Assembly (NCBI GenBank): GCA_947471905.1 | Contig: CANIZT010000008.1 | Coordinates: 1 to 33,700, forward strand | Reading direction: 5' to 3' | Length of the DNA stretch: 33,700 nucleotides | Source of the DNA: Verrucomicrobiaceae bacterium | Lineage (GTDB): Bacteria; Verrucomicrobiota; Verrucomicrobiia; Verrucomicrobiales; Verrucomicrobiaceae | Shown: one piece after another, positions 1 through 8,181 of the stretch | How positions within the stretch are numbered: the stretch's first letter is position 1 | How the letters are laid out: the number at the start of each line of letters is the position of its first letter | The notes under the pieces: generated by a model | The model's input: the letters and a program-made list of their open reading frames with translations, nothing else | Told to the model about the DNA's origin: nothing | The model's database searches: none | Position numbers and translations under genes: made by a program

Positions 1-2
1 AA

Positions 3-1322
3 TCCCCTGCCCCACGCCCGCACTTCACCCCGCGCAAGAGTATGGGGCAAAACTTCCTCCAGGATGAGGAGGTAGCCCGCTGGATCGCCGATCAGGTGCA
101 GCCGGACGGCGCGGACTTCGTGGTCGAGATCGGCCCCGGCATGGGGGCATTGACCAAACATCTCGTCGGCCGACCAAAGCATCTCGTGCTCATCGAAAAG
201 GACTCACAACTCGCCCCGGAGCTGCAAGGCCAGTTCGAAGGCCGCAGCGATGTCGAAGTGATTCACGACGACGCCACGCGCATCAATCTGCGCTCGTGGT
301 TCAAGCACGGCCCGCTGCGCATCGTGGGAAATCTACCCTATTCAGTGGGCAGCGAAATTTTGAAACACTGGCTCACACCGCCGTCGCCGGTCGGCTGTGC
401 GGTGTTCATGCTGCAAAAGGAAGTGTGTGATCGCCTCGCCGCCGCCTGCGACGACGATGCCTACGGAGCGCTTAGCCTGCTGGTGCAAAAGGATTGGAAT
501 GTCGAACTGCTGCGCATCGTGCCGCCGGAGGTTTTTGTACCGAAGCCGAGGGTCGATTCCGCCGTCATCCGGCTCACGCCGCGTGATCCGGCCACGCTAC
601 CGGTGTTTGATCATGTGTTGTTCGACCGCCTCGTGCGCATGGGTTTCTCCCAACGCCGCAAGCAGCTCAAAAATCTGCTGCCCGAAACACCCGGCGGCTG
701 GGAGGCACTGATTCAATCGCTCAACGTCTCGACCACCGTGCGTGCAGAGGCGCTGTCGCTCACGCAATGGATTCACATCGCTCGCTGGTATGAGCAACGG
801 CATGAAGCCGATGCGGGGCAGAAGGCCAGCGAGATGTTCGACGTGGTCAACGAGCGCAACGAAGTTACCGGCCAACTCACGCGTGGCGAGGTGCACAAGC
901 GCAAGCTGCTGCATCGTGCCGTTCACACCTTCGTCATCAACAAACGCGGGCACATTTACCTCCAGCAACGTTCGCACCTCAAAGACGTGTCCCCATTGAA
1001 ATGGGACAGCAGCGCCGCTGGGCACCTCGATGCCGGTGAAAACTATGCCAGCGCCGCGATACGCGAAACGCACGAGGAAATCGGCATCGAAGTTGGAACC
1101 ACCGAGCTTGCGGCCCAGATCCCTGCAGGGGACAACACGGATCACGAGTTCGTCGAACTTCATTTAGCAAGACACGACGGCCCCATCCGCTGCCTGCCCG
1201 AAGAAATCGCCACCGGCGACTGGTTCAAGCCCGAGGACATCACCGCGTGGGTCGAGGCAAGGCCGCAGGATTTTGCGAAGGGCTTCGTGACGTGCTGGAA
1301 GGCGTGGTTGAATAAGAAATGA
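3..1322 (+). CDS. rsmA: RsmA (KsgA) 16S rRNA adenine dimethyltransferase fused to a C-terminal Nudix hydrolase; 5' partial
   Basis: RsmA dimethylates two adjacent adenines near the 3' end of 16S rRNA in late 30S assembly. The first ATG is at 42, but the frame stays open to the window edge and the residues just before it (PRKS) continue into the family hallmark MGQNFL, so the true start lies upstream. Numbering from the Met at 42: SAM-binding EIGPGMG 29-35, catalytic NLPY 97-100, and the C-terminal FSQRRKQLKN element at 202-211. RsmA normally ends near residue 260. Here the frame continues into a Nudix domain (about 266-420) with a near-perfect Nudix box at 327-349 (G-x5-E-x7-RE-T-x-EE-x-G-I), resembling the Idi/YfcD type. 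The Nudix substrate cannot be read from sequence. Both halves have intact motifs, so this looks like a functional fusion. RsmA identity is very secure; the fusion is directly visible as one uninterrupted frame. Confidence 0.93.
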   Translation, partial: SPAPRPHFTPRKSMGQNFLQDEEVARWIADQVQPDGADFVVEIGPGMGALTKHLVGRPKHLVLIEKDSQLAPELQGQFEGRSDVEVIHDDATRINLRSWFKHGPLRIVGNLPYSVGSEILKHWLTPPSPVGCAVFMLQKEVCDRLAAACDDDAYGALSLLVQKDWNVELLRIVPPEVFVPKPRVDSAVIRLTPRDPATLPVFDHVLFDRLVRMGFSQRRKQLKNLLPETPGGWEALIQSLNVSTTVRAEALSLTQWIHIARWYEQRHEADAGQKASEMFDVVNERNEVTGQLTRGEVHKRKLLHRAVHTFVINKRGHIYLQQRSHLKDVSPLKWDSSAAGHLDAGENYASAAIRETHEEIGIEVGTTELAAQIPAGDNTDHEFVELHLARHDGPIRCLPEEIATGDWFKPEDITAWVEARPQDFAKGFVTCWKAWLNKK

Positions 1323-1323
1323 A

Positions 1324-1341
1324 GCGGAGAAGAGTCTCCGC
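1324..1341 (-). terminator. Hairpin terminator between convergent genes
   Basis: There is a perfect 7-bp stem (GCGGAGA / TCTCCGC) with a 4-nt loop in the 30-bp gap between the convergent rsmA-nudix and HAD genes. Read on the minus strand, the stem is followed by a T-rich tract (TTCATTTCTTATT), so it best fits an intrinsic terminator for the leuA-HAD transcript. It could also stop transcription from the other side. Confidence 0.6.
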
Positions 1342-1352
1342 ACTCCCCTCGA

Positions 1353-1946
1353 TCACCGCAGTGTGCGAGGAATGAAAACCGTCTGCATGCCGGCGGCCTT
1401 CGCAGCTTCCAATCCGCTATTGCCATCTTCCAGCACGAGGCATTCGCTCGGCGCCATGCCCATGCGTTCCGCAGCGAGCAGGAACATATCTGGCGCAGGT
1501 TTGCCCTGCTTGACGAGTTTGGGTGTGATGATCGTTTCGAAGAGATGAAGCAGACCCGTAGCCTCTAAACAGCCACGCACGGTCGGTTCCTCGCTGCCCG
1601 AGGCCACCGCCATCGGAAAACGGCCATACAGTGACTTCGCAAACTCCGCCACGGGACCAACGGATTGAACCTCTGGGATGCGTTCACGGAAGATTTCCAT
1701 CTTCGACTCGTCCACGCTCACCGGATCAATATTCGTGCCGTGCTTCACATTCAAGATCTTCACCACATCCTGCTCCTTGATGCCGGCATGCGCATAAAAC
1801 TCCTCTTCAGTGAACTCAAACGGCGCGTCATGCCGTTTGAGCGCCTCCACCCACGCGATGTAGTGCAGCGGCATCGAATCAACGAGTGTGCCGTCGCAGT
1901 CGAAGATGTAGGCTTGGAAGGGGTAATCAGGGATTTGCAGGGACAT
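1353..1946 (-). CDS. HAD-superfamily hydrolase (subfamily IA, YqaB / beta-phosphoglucomutase-like phosphatase)
   Basis: This is a cytosolic sugar-phosphate phosphatase or phosphomutase of the HAD superfamily, 197 aa, the usual length for the family. Motif I is FDCDGTLVDS near residues 14-23, with the nucleophile and acid/base aspartates. Motif II is the SGSE segment in the middle. Motif III is the Lys of KQGKPAPD, and motif IV is LEDGNSGLEAA. The KPAPD...LEDGNSG block and overall pattern match E. coli YqaB (fructose-1-phosphatase) and GS1-type phosphatases. The substrate is not determined by sequence. The gene starts 18 bp downstream of the leuA stop on the same strand and is probably cotranscribed with it, although no functional link to leucine synthesis is obvious. 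Confidence 0.88.
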   Translation of the reverse strand: MSLQIPDYPFQAYIFDCDGTLVDSMPLHYIAWVEALKRHDAPFEFTEEEFYAHAGIKEQDVVKILNVKHGTNIDPVSVDESKMEIFRERIPEVQSVGPVAEFAKSLYGRFPMAVASGSEEPTVRGCLEATGLLHLFETIITPKLVKQGKPAPDMFLLAAERMGMAPSECLVLEDGNSGLEAAKAAGMQTVFIPRTLR

Positions 1947-1964
1947 GAAGGAAGCGTTGACGTG

Positions 1965-3632
1965 TTAGTTTGAAGCCCGGTTTACAGCGCTGAGAACGGC
2001 TTTGATCGATGCGAGCTCGATGTTGGTATCGACTCCAGCTCCCCACACAGCTTTCCCACCGCTGGTTTTGATCTGGATGAAGGCGAGGGCACTGGCTTCG
2101 GTGCCGCTGCTGAGGCTTTGCTCGCGGTAGGTGGTGACTTCGAAGCTCGGGGCTCCCGCGTCTTTGATGAGCGCATCGGCAAAGGCGGCGATGGGGCCGT
2201 TGCCGGTGCCGGTGATGCCGCGTTCTTTGCCCTGGATGACCAAACTGCAACGGCAGGTAAAGACACCGTCCACACCATCGGCATGGAAGTGATGCAGGGC
2301 GTAGGGTGTCTCGCGCTGGATGTATTCTTTCCAGAACATGTCCTTCAACTCCGCGCCGCTGACCTCGCGGCCGAGTTTGTCCACGATGTCGTTGGCGATG
2401 GGGCCGAACTCGCGCTGCATGTCCTTCGGCAGTTCGATGCCGAATTCGCTTTCGAGCAGGTAGGCGACGCCGCCTTTGCCGCTCTGCGAGTTCACGCGGA
2501 TGACCTCGTGGTATTCACGGCCGATGTCGTTCGGATCGATGGTGAGGTAGGGCACGTCCCAGATAGTTTTGTGCTCTTCGTAGCCGCTGAGTCCCTTCTT
2601 GATCGCGTCCTGATGGCTGCCGCTGAAGGCGGTGAAGACCAGTTCGCCGGCATAGGGCTGGCGAGGCGGCACGGTCATGCCGGTGGTGCGCTCATACATG
2701 TGGATGAGGCTGCTCATGTCGCTGAAGTCGAGCTGCGGGTCGATACCGTGCATGTACAAATTCATGGCGACCTGTACGATGTCGAGATTGCCGGTGCGTT
2801 CGCCATTGCCAAACAGCGTGCCTTCGACGCGATCCGCGCCCGCCAGCAAACCGAGCTCTGTGGCGGCGGTGCCGGTGCCGCGGTCGTTGTGCGTGTGCAG
2901 GCTGATGATGAGGCTCTCGCGGTTTTTGAGGTTCGTGCAGATCCACTCGATCTGATCGGCGTACACATTCGGCATGCAGACCTCGACGGTGTCGGGCAGG
3001 TTGAGGATCATCTTGTGCTGTGGCGTGGGCTGCCACACGTCCATGACCGCCTCACTGATCTCCTTGGCAAATTCCACCTCGGTGGCGCTGAAGCTTTCCG
3101 GCGAGTATTGCAGCGTGACATGCGTGCCACCGGTGGTGAGGCGATGCAGGCGGTCTTTGATCATCTGCGCGCCTTTGATGGCCACAGCGATGATTTCCTC
3201 CTTCGACTTGCCGAACACGTATTTGCGCTGCGCCGGCGAGGTGGAGTTGTACATGTGGATGACGACATTTTTGGCTCCGATGAGACTTTCGACGGTCTTT
3301 TCGATCAAATCCTCCCTTGCCTGCACCAGGCACTGGATGGTGACATCGTCGGGGATGCGCTTTTCCTCGATGAGGCGGCGGTTGAAGGCGAACTCGGTGT
3401 TCGAGGCGGAGGGGAAACCGACTTCGATCTCCTTGAAGCCGCATTTCACTAGCGCATCGAACATGTCGAGCTTCTGCGAGACATTCATCGGCACGGCGAG
3501 GGCCTGATTGCCATCGCGCAGATCGACGCTGCACCAGATGGGTGCTTTCGTGATGGTTTGAGAGGGCCAGCGTCGATTTGGCAACGAGACAGGATTGAAG
3601 CGCTGGTATTTGGATGACGGATTTTTTAACAT
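1965..3632 (-). CDS. leuA: 2-isopropylmalate synthase, long (type 2) form
   Basis: LeuA condenses acetyl-CoA with 2-ketoisovalerate, the first committed step of leucine synthesis. The 555-aa length and the N-terminal segment KYQRFNPVSLPNRRWP identify the longer form known from actinobacteria and fungi (TIGR00970 type), not the roughly 510-aa E. coli form. The catalytic Arg-Asp is in VDLRDGNQ (R39-D40). The metal-binding HTH motif is LHTHND (H246, H248). The GNGERTGN loop is present. Residues from about 430 to the end form the C-terminal regulatory (allosteric, leucine-sensing) domain. The ATG at 3632 is supported by the family N-terminus. An HAD phosphatase gene follows after 18 bp. The upstream leader carries two hairpins. 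Confidence 0.96.
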   Translation of the reverse strand: MLKNPSSKYQRFNPVSLPNRRWPSQTITKAPIWCSVDLRDGNQALAVPMNVSQKLDMFDALVKCGFKEIEVGFPSASNTEFAFNRRLIEEKRIPDDVTIQCLVQAREDLIEKTVESLIGAKNVVIHMYNSTSPAQRKYVFGKSKEEIIAVAIKGAQMIKDRLHRLTTGGTHVTLQYSPESFSATEVEFAKEISEAVMDVWQPTPQHKMILNLPDTVEVCMPNVYADQIEWICTNLKNRESLIISLHTHNDRGTGTAATELGLLAGADRVEGTLFGNGERTGNLDIVQVAMNLYMHGIDPQLDFSDMSSLIHMYERTTGMTVPPRQPYAGELVFTAFSGSHQDAIKKGLSGYEEHKTIWDVPYLTIDPNDIGREYHEVIRVNSQSGKGGVAYLLESEFGIELPKDMQREFGPIANDIVDKLGREVSGAELKDMFWKEYIQRETPYALHHFHADGVDGVFTCRCSLVIQGKERGITGTGNGPIAAFADALIKDAGAPSFEVTTYREQSLSSGTEASALAFIQIKTSGGKAVWGAGVDTNIELASIKAVLSAVNRASN

Positions 3633-3660
3633 GAGAAAACGAAGGTAACAAAGATGGGAA

Positions 3661-3707
3661 GGACCGGAAAGGTCCCTGAATGGAACAACTGCCGTGTCGT
3701 GACGGCA
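3661..3707 (-). promoter_or_regulatory. Two hairpins in the leuA 5' leader region (3633-3936 otherwise empty)
   Basis: The 304-bp gap between the divergent leuA and the VIT-domain gene contains no convincing gene. On the leuA side there are two short perfect stem-loops: GGACC-N5-GGTCC at 3661-3675 and TGCCGT-N6-ACGGCA at 3690-3707. They lie 29-75 nt upstream of the leuA ATG and may form a leader structure. No leader peptide with a run of Leu codons and no recognisable T-box was seen. The rest of the gap is purine-rich on the plus strand (3740-3830), with no assignable feature. Confidence 0.35.
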
Positions 3708-3936
3708 AGGATGACATGACGAGGGAACGCGGGCCGCCTACCCTTGCGTAAGTCGCAGGGAAAGAAGAAGCAGAGCCGTGGCGGTGGTGGTCATGGACGG
3801 GCGGAAGAAAGCAGAGAAGGACAGGAGGTCAAGGCAGTCAAGCAAGTGGCCGATGGCTCATTTTCACCCCGACTTCATCTGAATTTCACACAAAAGTGGG
3901 TGACTCACGAAGGTCCGTGCCGCTAAACTGACGCGC

Positions 3937-6399
3937 ATGAATGGCATTCTGGTCTTTTTGAAACGTCTCCTGCTCACCACAGGAATGATCCTGCCTTTGA
4001 ACTCGCTTCTGATGGAGTTCACTACGCGTTCCTGTGCCTCGACGCTCTGTGATCCCATCCCAACTTGGATGCATGTGCTGCTGGTGCTGCTGATGCCAAT
4101 GGCCATTTTTGCACCATGGATGGCCAGACGGAAGCCTGGAACGTTCTGGGAACCTGCGGGAGCCTTCCTGCATGGCGCTGGATTGGTTTCCGCGATCCTT
4201 TATGTGCTGGCGATGGGGCCGATGAACCTCGCCGGGCTGATCATTCTGCCGTTCACGCCATTGTTTCTCTTCAGCGGGTTTCAGGGCTTTTTGATGCTTC
4301 CGCTGGTTTTGGCCGCCTTGGGACCATTGGCGGCACTGGTGGCGTGGATCATGACCTTCGTGATCGCACGGCGGCAACCGCAGGGTAGAAAATATGCGTT
4401 GTTTTGGCGTGGTGGATTGGTGGCTGGCCTGCTGGCCGTCGCGGCAGCGGAATGGCGGATGGTAAGCGTGCATGGCGACATCCGGAACGCACTGAACGCG
4501 GTTCAAATCCAAGAGGACGATGCCGCCAAGGAACTACCCAAATTACGCACAGCGTGGCGGCAGGAGTTTTTACTGCGCTTGTGCTACACAGGCGGCGGCG
4601 CAGGGAATTTCGGGCCGCTTGGGCACCTGTTTGATCGCGGTTTGATCGGCCAGGGACTTAGTGGACTCGGCAATAATTCCATCCGCACCACCTCCTTCGA
4701 CCGTGAAACGTTAAGAACACTCTACTTCCGTGTCACCGGCTCACCCTTCAGTGATGTGCCGCCTCCCAACGGTGTGTTGCGGATGCGTGAAGGTTTCCGC
4801 ATGGTGGAGGATGAGCGCTTTGAAACCTTCGCCTGGGATGAAGATCGCGGCGGCTCGGAAGTTGGTGCGCGTATCCGCGGATTGACGATGCAGTCATCGC
4901 GCATGGACTGGCATGTGGATGCGGACTCCGCAATGGCCCACGGCGAGTGGACGCTGGAGTTTCACAACAAGCACCGCAACGCTCAGGAAGCCCGCTGCCA
5001 GATGCTGCTGCCGCCAGGAGCGTGTGTTTCTCGGCTAACCCTGTGGATCAATGGCGAACCGCGTGAGGCGGCCTTTGGTGCGCGTTCCCAAGTTACCGAG
5101 GCCTATCGTCAAACCGTGGTCGTTGATCGTCGTGATCCCGTGCTGGTGAACATGGCCGGACCTGACCGTGTGCTGACGCAATGCTTTCCCGTGCCACCGA
5201 ACGGCATCATGAAAATCCGCCTCGGCATCACTGCCCCACTCGACGCACAGGCTCCGGCTGCGTTGTTCATGCCTTTGATCGTCGAACGAAACTTCAGCAT
5301 CCCCGCAGCCACGCGACACGCCGTCTGGGTGCAGTCGCCGCAGCCGCTGGAAGTCTCTGGTTCGTGGAAAGATGCGGCCGCTACGCAAAATGGCGCATGG
5401 ACGTGGCAGGCGGAAGTGCCCCAGCTCGAACTAGCGAAATTGAACTTCGGCGTGAAACAAGCGCCGCGGCCCAAGGTGTGGACGACGGACAAACTCGCTG
5501 GCAACGAACCACCCATTGTCGTCCTAGAACGTTCTCCAGCGCCACAAGCCGCCGAGGATGCCAAGCGGCCCGTGTTTGTTATCGTCGATGCCTCCGCAGC
5601 CCTGCGCGCCCATGCCGCCACGATTCGCGGAGCACTGCAAAAGCTGGCAGCACAGACTCCATTGACGATCTGGGCCAGCACGGATGGCGAAGCCGTCGAA
5701 GTCCCTGTGGCAGAGATCGAGAACCGACTTCAAAGCGCCAATTTTGCCGGTGGACGCGATGCCGTGCCCGCTTTCAAAGCCGCATTACAACGCCTGCGCA
5801 ACTCCCCTGCCCCGGCCACGATCATCTGGCTCCACGGCCCGCAGCCATCAGAGCTCAGTCGCAAAGAAGTCATCAAGCAGTTGCTGGAGCGTGGCAGCAC
5901 GCCGCCACAGATTCATGCGCTGGAGTTGGAACATGGCCGCAACAAACTCCTGGAGGAACTGTACGACTCGGCACCGATCTTCGGCGGTCTGCGTTGGAGC
6001 GGTGGTGGGGCGGATGAACTGGCCACTACGCTGCAAAACATCCGCAGCGGCCCAGCGACGATCACCCGCATCTCACGTGCCGCCACGCCGCCTGCGGACG
6101 GCAAGGAAGTGTGGGATCAACTGGCACGTCATGTCGTATTTCGCGAAGTGATGGCCGTTTTTCAAGGGCGCGACCGTGTTCCTGAAGATCAGGCCAAGCG
6201 AGCCGCGCAGCATCAACTGGTGACGCCCTACTCCGGTGCCGTCGTGCTCGAAAACCAGCAGCAATACGACCGCGCCGGCCTCAAGCCCGTGGATGCCAGC
6301 AGCACACCGCAAATTCCAGCCACGGCGGCCACACCCGAGCCGTCCAGCCTGCTGCTGTTAGTGCTCGGATTGCTCATGCTGAACCGGAGGAGGAGATGA
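3937..6399 (+). CDS. Multi-pass membrane protein with VIT region, vWA-like region and PEP-CTERM anchor
   Basis: This 820-aa protein is probably processed at its C-terminus by an exosortase. The N-terminus has about six hydrophobic segments (roughly 5-27, 44-61, 77-96, 98-116, 118-144, 156-172). A large extracytoplasmic region follows. Residues about 315-435 look like a VIT (vault / inter-alpha-trypsin) domain. Residues 545-720 look like a vWA fold, but with DASAA at 551-555 where the MIDAS motif DxSxS is expected, so metal binding is doubtful. The segment LVTPYSGAVVLE at 761-772 is typical of the end of VIT proteins. The tail is a textbook PEP-CTERM signal: PEP at 800-802, a hydrophobic helix and a terminal Arg cluster. 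The closest architecture known to me is the XrtN-system VIT protein family of Bacteroidetes. No exosortase gene is in the window. The substrate and role are unknown. Confidence 0.8.
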   Translation: MNGILVFLKRLLLTTGMILPLNSLLMEFTTRSCASTLCDPIPTWMHVLLVLLMPMAIFAPWMARRKPGTFWEPAGAFLHGAGLVSAILYVLAMGPMNLAGLIILPFTPLFLFSGFQGFLMLPLVLAALGPLAALVAWIMTFVIARRQPQGRKYALFWRGGLVAGLLAVAAAEWRMVSVHGDIRNALNAVQIQEDDAAKELPKLRTAWRQEFLLRLCYTGGGAGNFGPLGHLFDRGLIGQGLSGLGNNSIRTTSFDRETLRTLYFRVTGSPFSDVPPPNGVLRMREGFRMVEDERFETFAWDEDRGGSEVGARIRGLTMQSSRMDWHVDADSAMAHGEWTLEFHNKHRNAQEARCQMLLPPGACVSRLTLWINGEPREAAFGARSQVTEAYRQTVVVDRRDPVLVNMAGPDRVLTQCFPVPPNGIMKIRLGITAPLDAQAPAALFMPLIVERNFSIPAATRHAVWVQSPQPLEVSGSWKDAAATQNGAWTWQAEVPQLELAKLNFGVKQAPRPKVWTTDKLAGNEPPIVVLERSPAPQAAEDAKRPVFVIVDASAALRAHAATIRGALQKLAAQTPLTIWASTDGEAVEVPVAEIENRLQSANFAGGRDAVPAFKAALQRLRNSPAPATIIWLHGPQPSELSRKEVIKQLLERGSTPPQIHALELEHGRNKLLEELYDSAPIFGGLRWSGGGADELATTLQNIRSGPATITRISRAATPPADGKEVWDQLARHVVFREVMAVFQGRDRVPEDQAKRAAQHQLVTPYSGAVVLENQQQYDRAGLKPVDASSTPQIPATAATPEPSSLLLLVLGLLMLNRRRR

Positions 6400-6460
6400 T
6401 CGCGCCTTGAAGGACGGCGGATGAAGGCTAGGAAGAGGGTACGACTTGAAAACAAAACCC

Positions 6461-7240
6461 ATGACCCAATTCCGCCCCTGCATTGACCTCCACGACGGCC
6501 GCGTGAAGCAAATCGTCGGTTCGTCACTGCGCGATGATGGCAGCGGTTTGAAGACGAACTTTGTGAGTGATCGCGATGCCGCATGGTATGGCGAGCTTTA
6601 CCGGCGCGACGGCCTGACTGGCGGACACGTCATCTTGCTTGGCAAAGGCAACGAAGAAGCCGCAAAGTCAGCGACAAAGGCCTTCCCCGGCGGTTTGCAG
6701 GTCGGAGGCGGCATTCGGCCCTGCAATGCGGCGGAATATCTCGATGCCGGGGCAAGTCATGTGATCGTGACGAGTTATCTCTTCGAAACCGACGGCACCT
6801 TTAGCGAAGCGAGGCTCGAAAAGATGGTCTCAGCCGCTGGGCGGGAAAAACTGGTCATCGACCTGAGTTGCAAGGCCACGGAGAAAGGCTGGACGGTTGC
6901 GATGAACCGCTGGCAGACGCTGACGACGCTGGAAGTGACACCGGAGTCACTGAAATGGCTCGCAGGCCATTGCGCGGAGTTTTTGATCCATGCCGTCGAT
7001 GTCGAGGGCAAGTGCGAGGGCATCGACGAGGCACTGGTGAGCTTCCTGGGCGAGCATTCACCGATCCCGATGACATACGCTGGCGGCATTCGCCATCTGA
7101 ATGATCTCAAGCGCATCGACGAACTGAGTCAGGGGCGTGTCGATGGCACGGTGGGCAGCGCCTTGGACCTATTTGGCGGCACGGGAGCCAAATATGACGA
7201 ATTGACGGCCTGGAACCGCCGCACTTGCACCATGAAGTAA
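6461..7240 (+). CDS. hisA: Phosphoribosylformimino-AICAR ribotide isomerase, eukaryotic (yeast His6) type
   Basis: This enzyme isomerises ProFAR to PRFAR in histidine biosynthesis and is a (beta/alpha)8 cytosolic protein. The sequence follows the eukaryotic HIS6 family (TIGR02129 type) closely rather than bacterial HisA. Matching elements are CIDLHDGRVKQIVGG/S near the N-terminus with the catalytic Asp, the LQVGGGI phosphate loop, VIDLSCK, and VAMNRWQTLT. The second Asp is in HAVDVEGKC, and AGGI plus GSALDLFGG follow near the C-terminus. Family members begin M-T-x-F, so the ATG at 6461 (259 aa) is chosen. A TTG at 6446 sits 6 nt after a GGAAGAGGG Shine-Dalgarno-like tract and is a real alternative. 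No other his gene is nearby. Confidence 0.9.
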   Translation: MTQFRPCIDLHDGRVKQIVGSSLRDDGSGLKTNFVSDRDAAWYGELYRRDGLTGGHVILLGKGNEEAAKSATKAFPGGLQVGGGIRPCNAAEYLDAGASHVIVTSYLFETDGTFSEARLEKMVSAAGREKLVIDLSCKATEKGWTVAMNRWQTLTTLEVTPESLKWLAGHCAEFLIHAVDVEGKCEGIDEALVSFLGEHSPIPMTYAGGIRHLNDLKRIDELSQGRVDGTVGSALDLFGGTGAKYDELTAWNRRTCTMK

Positions 7241-7272
7241 TTTCCGTGCCCATCCAATCACGAGAACCCTCC

Positions 7273-7845
7273 ATGAAAGGCATCGAAACCAAAAAAGCAT
7301 TGTCACCCACTCAGCGGGAAGAGCTGCTCAGCGCATTAAGGGGTCGCTTTGAGAAGCACATGAACCGCCATCCAGGATTTGTGTGGTCTAAACTGCACAC
7401 CAAGCTGGAGGCGAACCCAGAGAAACTGTGGTCACTTCATGAGATGGAAAAAACGGGCGGTGAACCCGATGTGGTGGGCCATGACAAAAAGACGGGCAAA
7501 TACCTCTTCCTGGATTGTTCGCCGGAAAGCCCCAAAGGCCGGGTCGCTGTTTGTTATGATCGCGAAGGATTGGATTCGAGAAAAGAGCACAAGCCCAAAA
7601 CGAGCGCCATGGAGATGGCCGCAGCCATGGGCATTGAGCTTTTGACAGAGGAGCAGTATCGCGATCTGCAGAAGCTCGGAGAGTTTGATTTGAAGACCTC
7701 AAGCTGGGTGAAAACCCCCGCTGACATCCGAAAGCTCGGCGGCGCTCTCTTCGGCGATCGCCGCTTCGGTCATGTTTTCATCTACCACAACGGTGCACAG
7801 TCCTACTACAGCGCCAGGGCCTTCCGTGGCGCGTTATGGGTCTAG
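7273..7845 (+). CDS. DUF4256 family protein
   Basis: This 190-aa soluble protein of unknown function is recognised as the DUF4256 family. Signs are the opening LSPTQREELLSALRGRFEKH(M)NRH, the EKLWSLHEMEKTGGEPDVV block, the FLDCSPESPKGR segment, and the C-terminal RFGHVFIYHNGAQSYYSARAFRG. The length is normal for the family, and no signal peptide or membrane segment is visible. The ATG at 7273 is preferred over an upstream TTG at 7225 that would overlap the hisA end. The spacing from hisA is 32 bp, so the two may be cotranscribed. The biochemical role is not established for the family. Confidence 0.8.
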   Translation: MKGIETKKALSPTQREELLSALRGRFEKHMNRHPGFVWSKLHTKLEANPEKLWSLHEMEKTGGEPDVVGHDKKTGKYLFLDCSPESPKGRVAVCYDREGLDSRKEHKPKTSAMEMAAAMGIELLTEEQYRDLQKLGEFDLKTSSWVKTPADIRKLGGALFGDRRFGHVFIYHNGAQSYYSARAFRGALWV

Positions 7846-7887
7846 ACTTGAGCATTGGAGGCCGCCGTCGATCAATCGCAGGGATTT

Positions 7888-8048
7888 CATGGCGAGAGAT
7901 AGGCGTGCCGGCGAACGACCTCTACACGCTGTCGGTCAACCGCCTCGACCTGAAGGAGAATGATTTTTATTGGAAGTACGGGGCGAAGAGGCTTCAAGGC
8001 GATGCCGTCGCCGACTGCGTGCTCAAGCTGCTTACCTCGGAGAAATGA
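7888..8048 (+). pseudogene. Probable remnant of the C-terminus of an SGNH/GDSL-type esterase
   Basis: This is a short open stretch within a 70-codon frame starting at 7836. The pattern VPANDLYTL...NDFYWKYGAKRL...VADCVLKLL resembles the C-terminal block of PVC-type SGNH hydrolases (consensus roughly vpvNDLyal ... DvHft..Ga..la..Va..i...L), where the Asp and His of D-x-H are catalytic. Here that motif reads DFY, so the His is missing. The N-terminal GDS block is also absent. It looks like an eroded gene end stranded between the DUF4256 gene and the secreted beta-helix gene. A short functional gene cannot be excluded. The assignment is from pattern memory only. Confidence 0.35.
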
Positions 8049-8102
8049 AGCGCGTTAAAGGACCAAAGGCTAAAGTGATCGACAGACGAAACACACCAGG
8101 AG

Positions 8103-8149
8103 TTCCAATCGCCGGAAAACTCCGCGGCGAAAAGTTCCAGTCCTTGGAA
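8103..8149. promoter_or_regulatory. Two TTCCA-N5-(T/C)GGAA palindromes upstream of the beta-helix gene
   Basis: The palindrome TTCCA-GTCCT-TGGAA lies at 8135-8149, 32 bp before the ATG at 8182. A near copy, TTCCA-ATCGC-CGGAA, lies at 8103-8117, exactly 32 bp upstream (about three helical turns). The same half-sites with the same 5-nt spacer recur at 10053-10067 before the next gene. These are candidate operator sites. The remainder of 8049-8181 holds no convincing gene. Confidence 0.4.
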
Positions 8150-8181
8150 ATGACGATCGAAAGAATAAGATAGTAAGAATC

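Noticed and set aside
2118-3452. 444-codon plus-strand open frame
   Set aside because: It is antisense to leuA, whose motifs are complete; no recognisable protein features.
3744-3926. 60-codon frame in the leuA/VIT gap
   Set aside because: Low-complexity Lys/Gly/Arg-rich start, no family resemblance, and likely promoter space for divergent genes.
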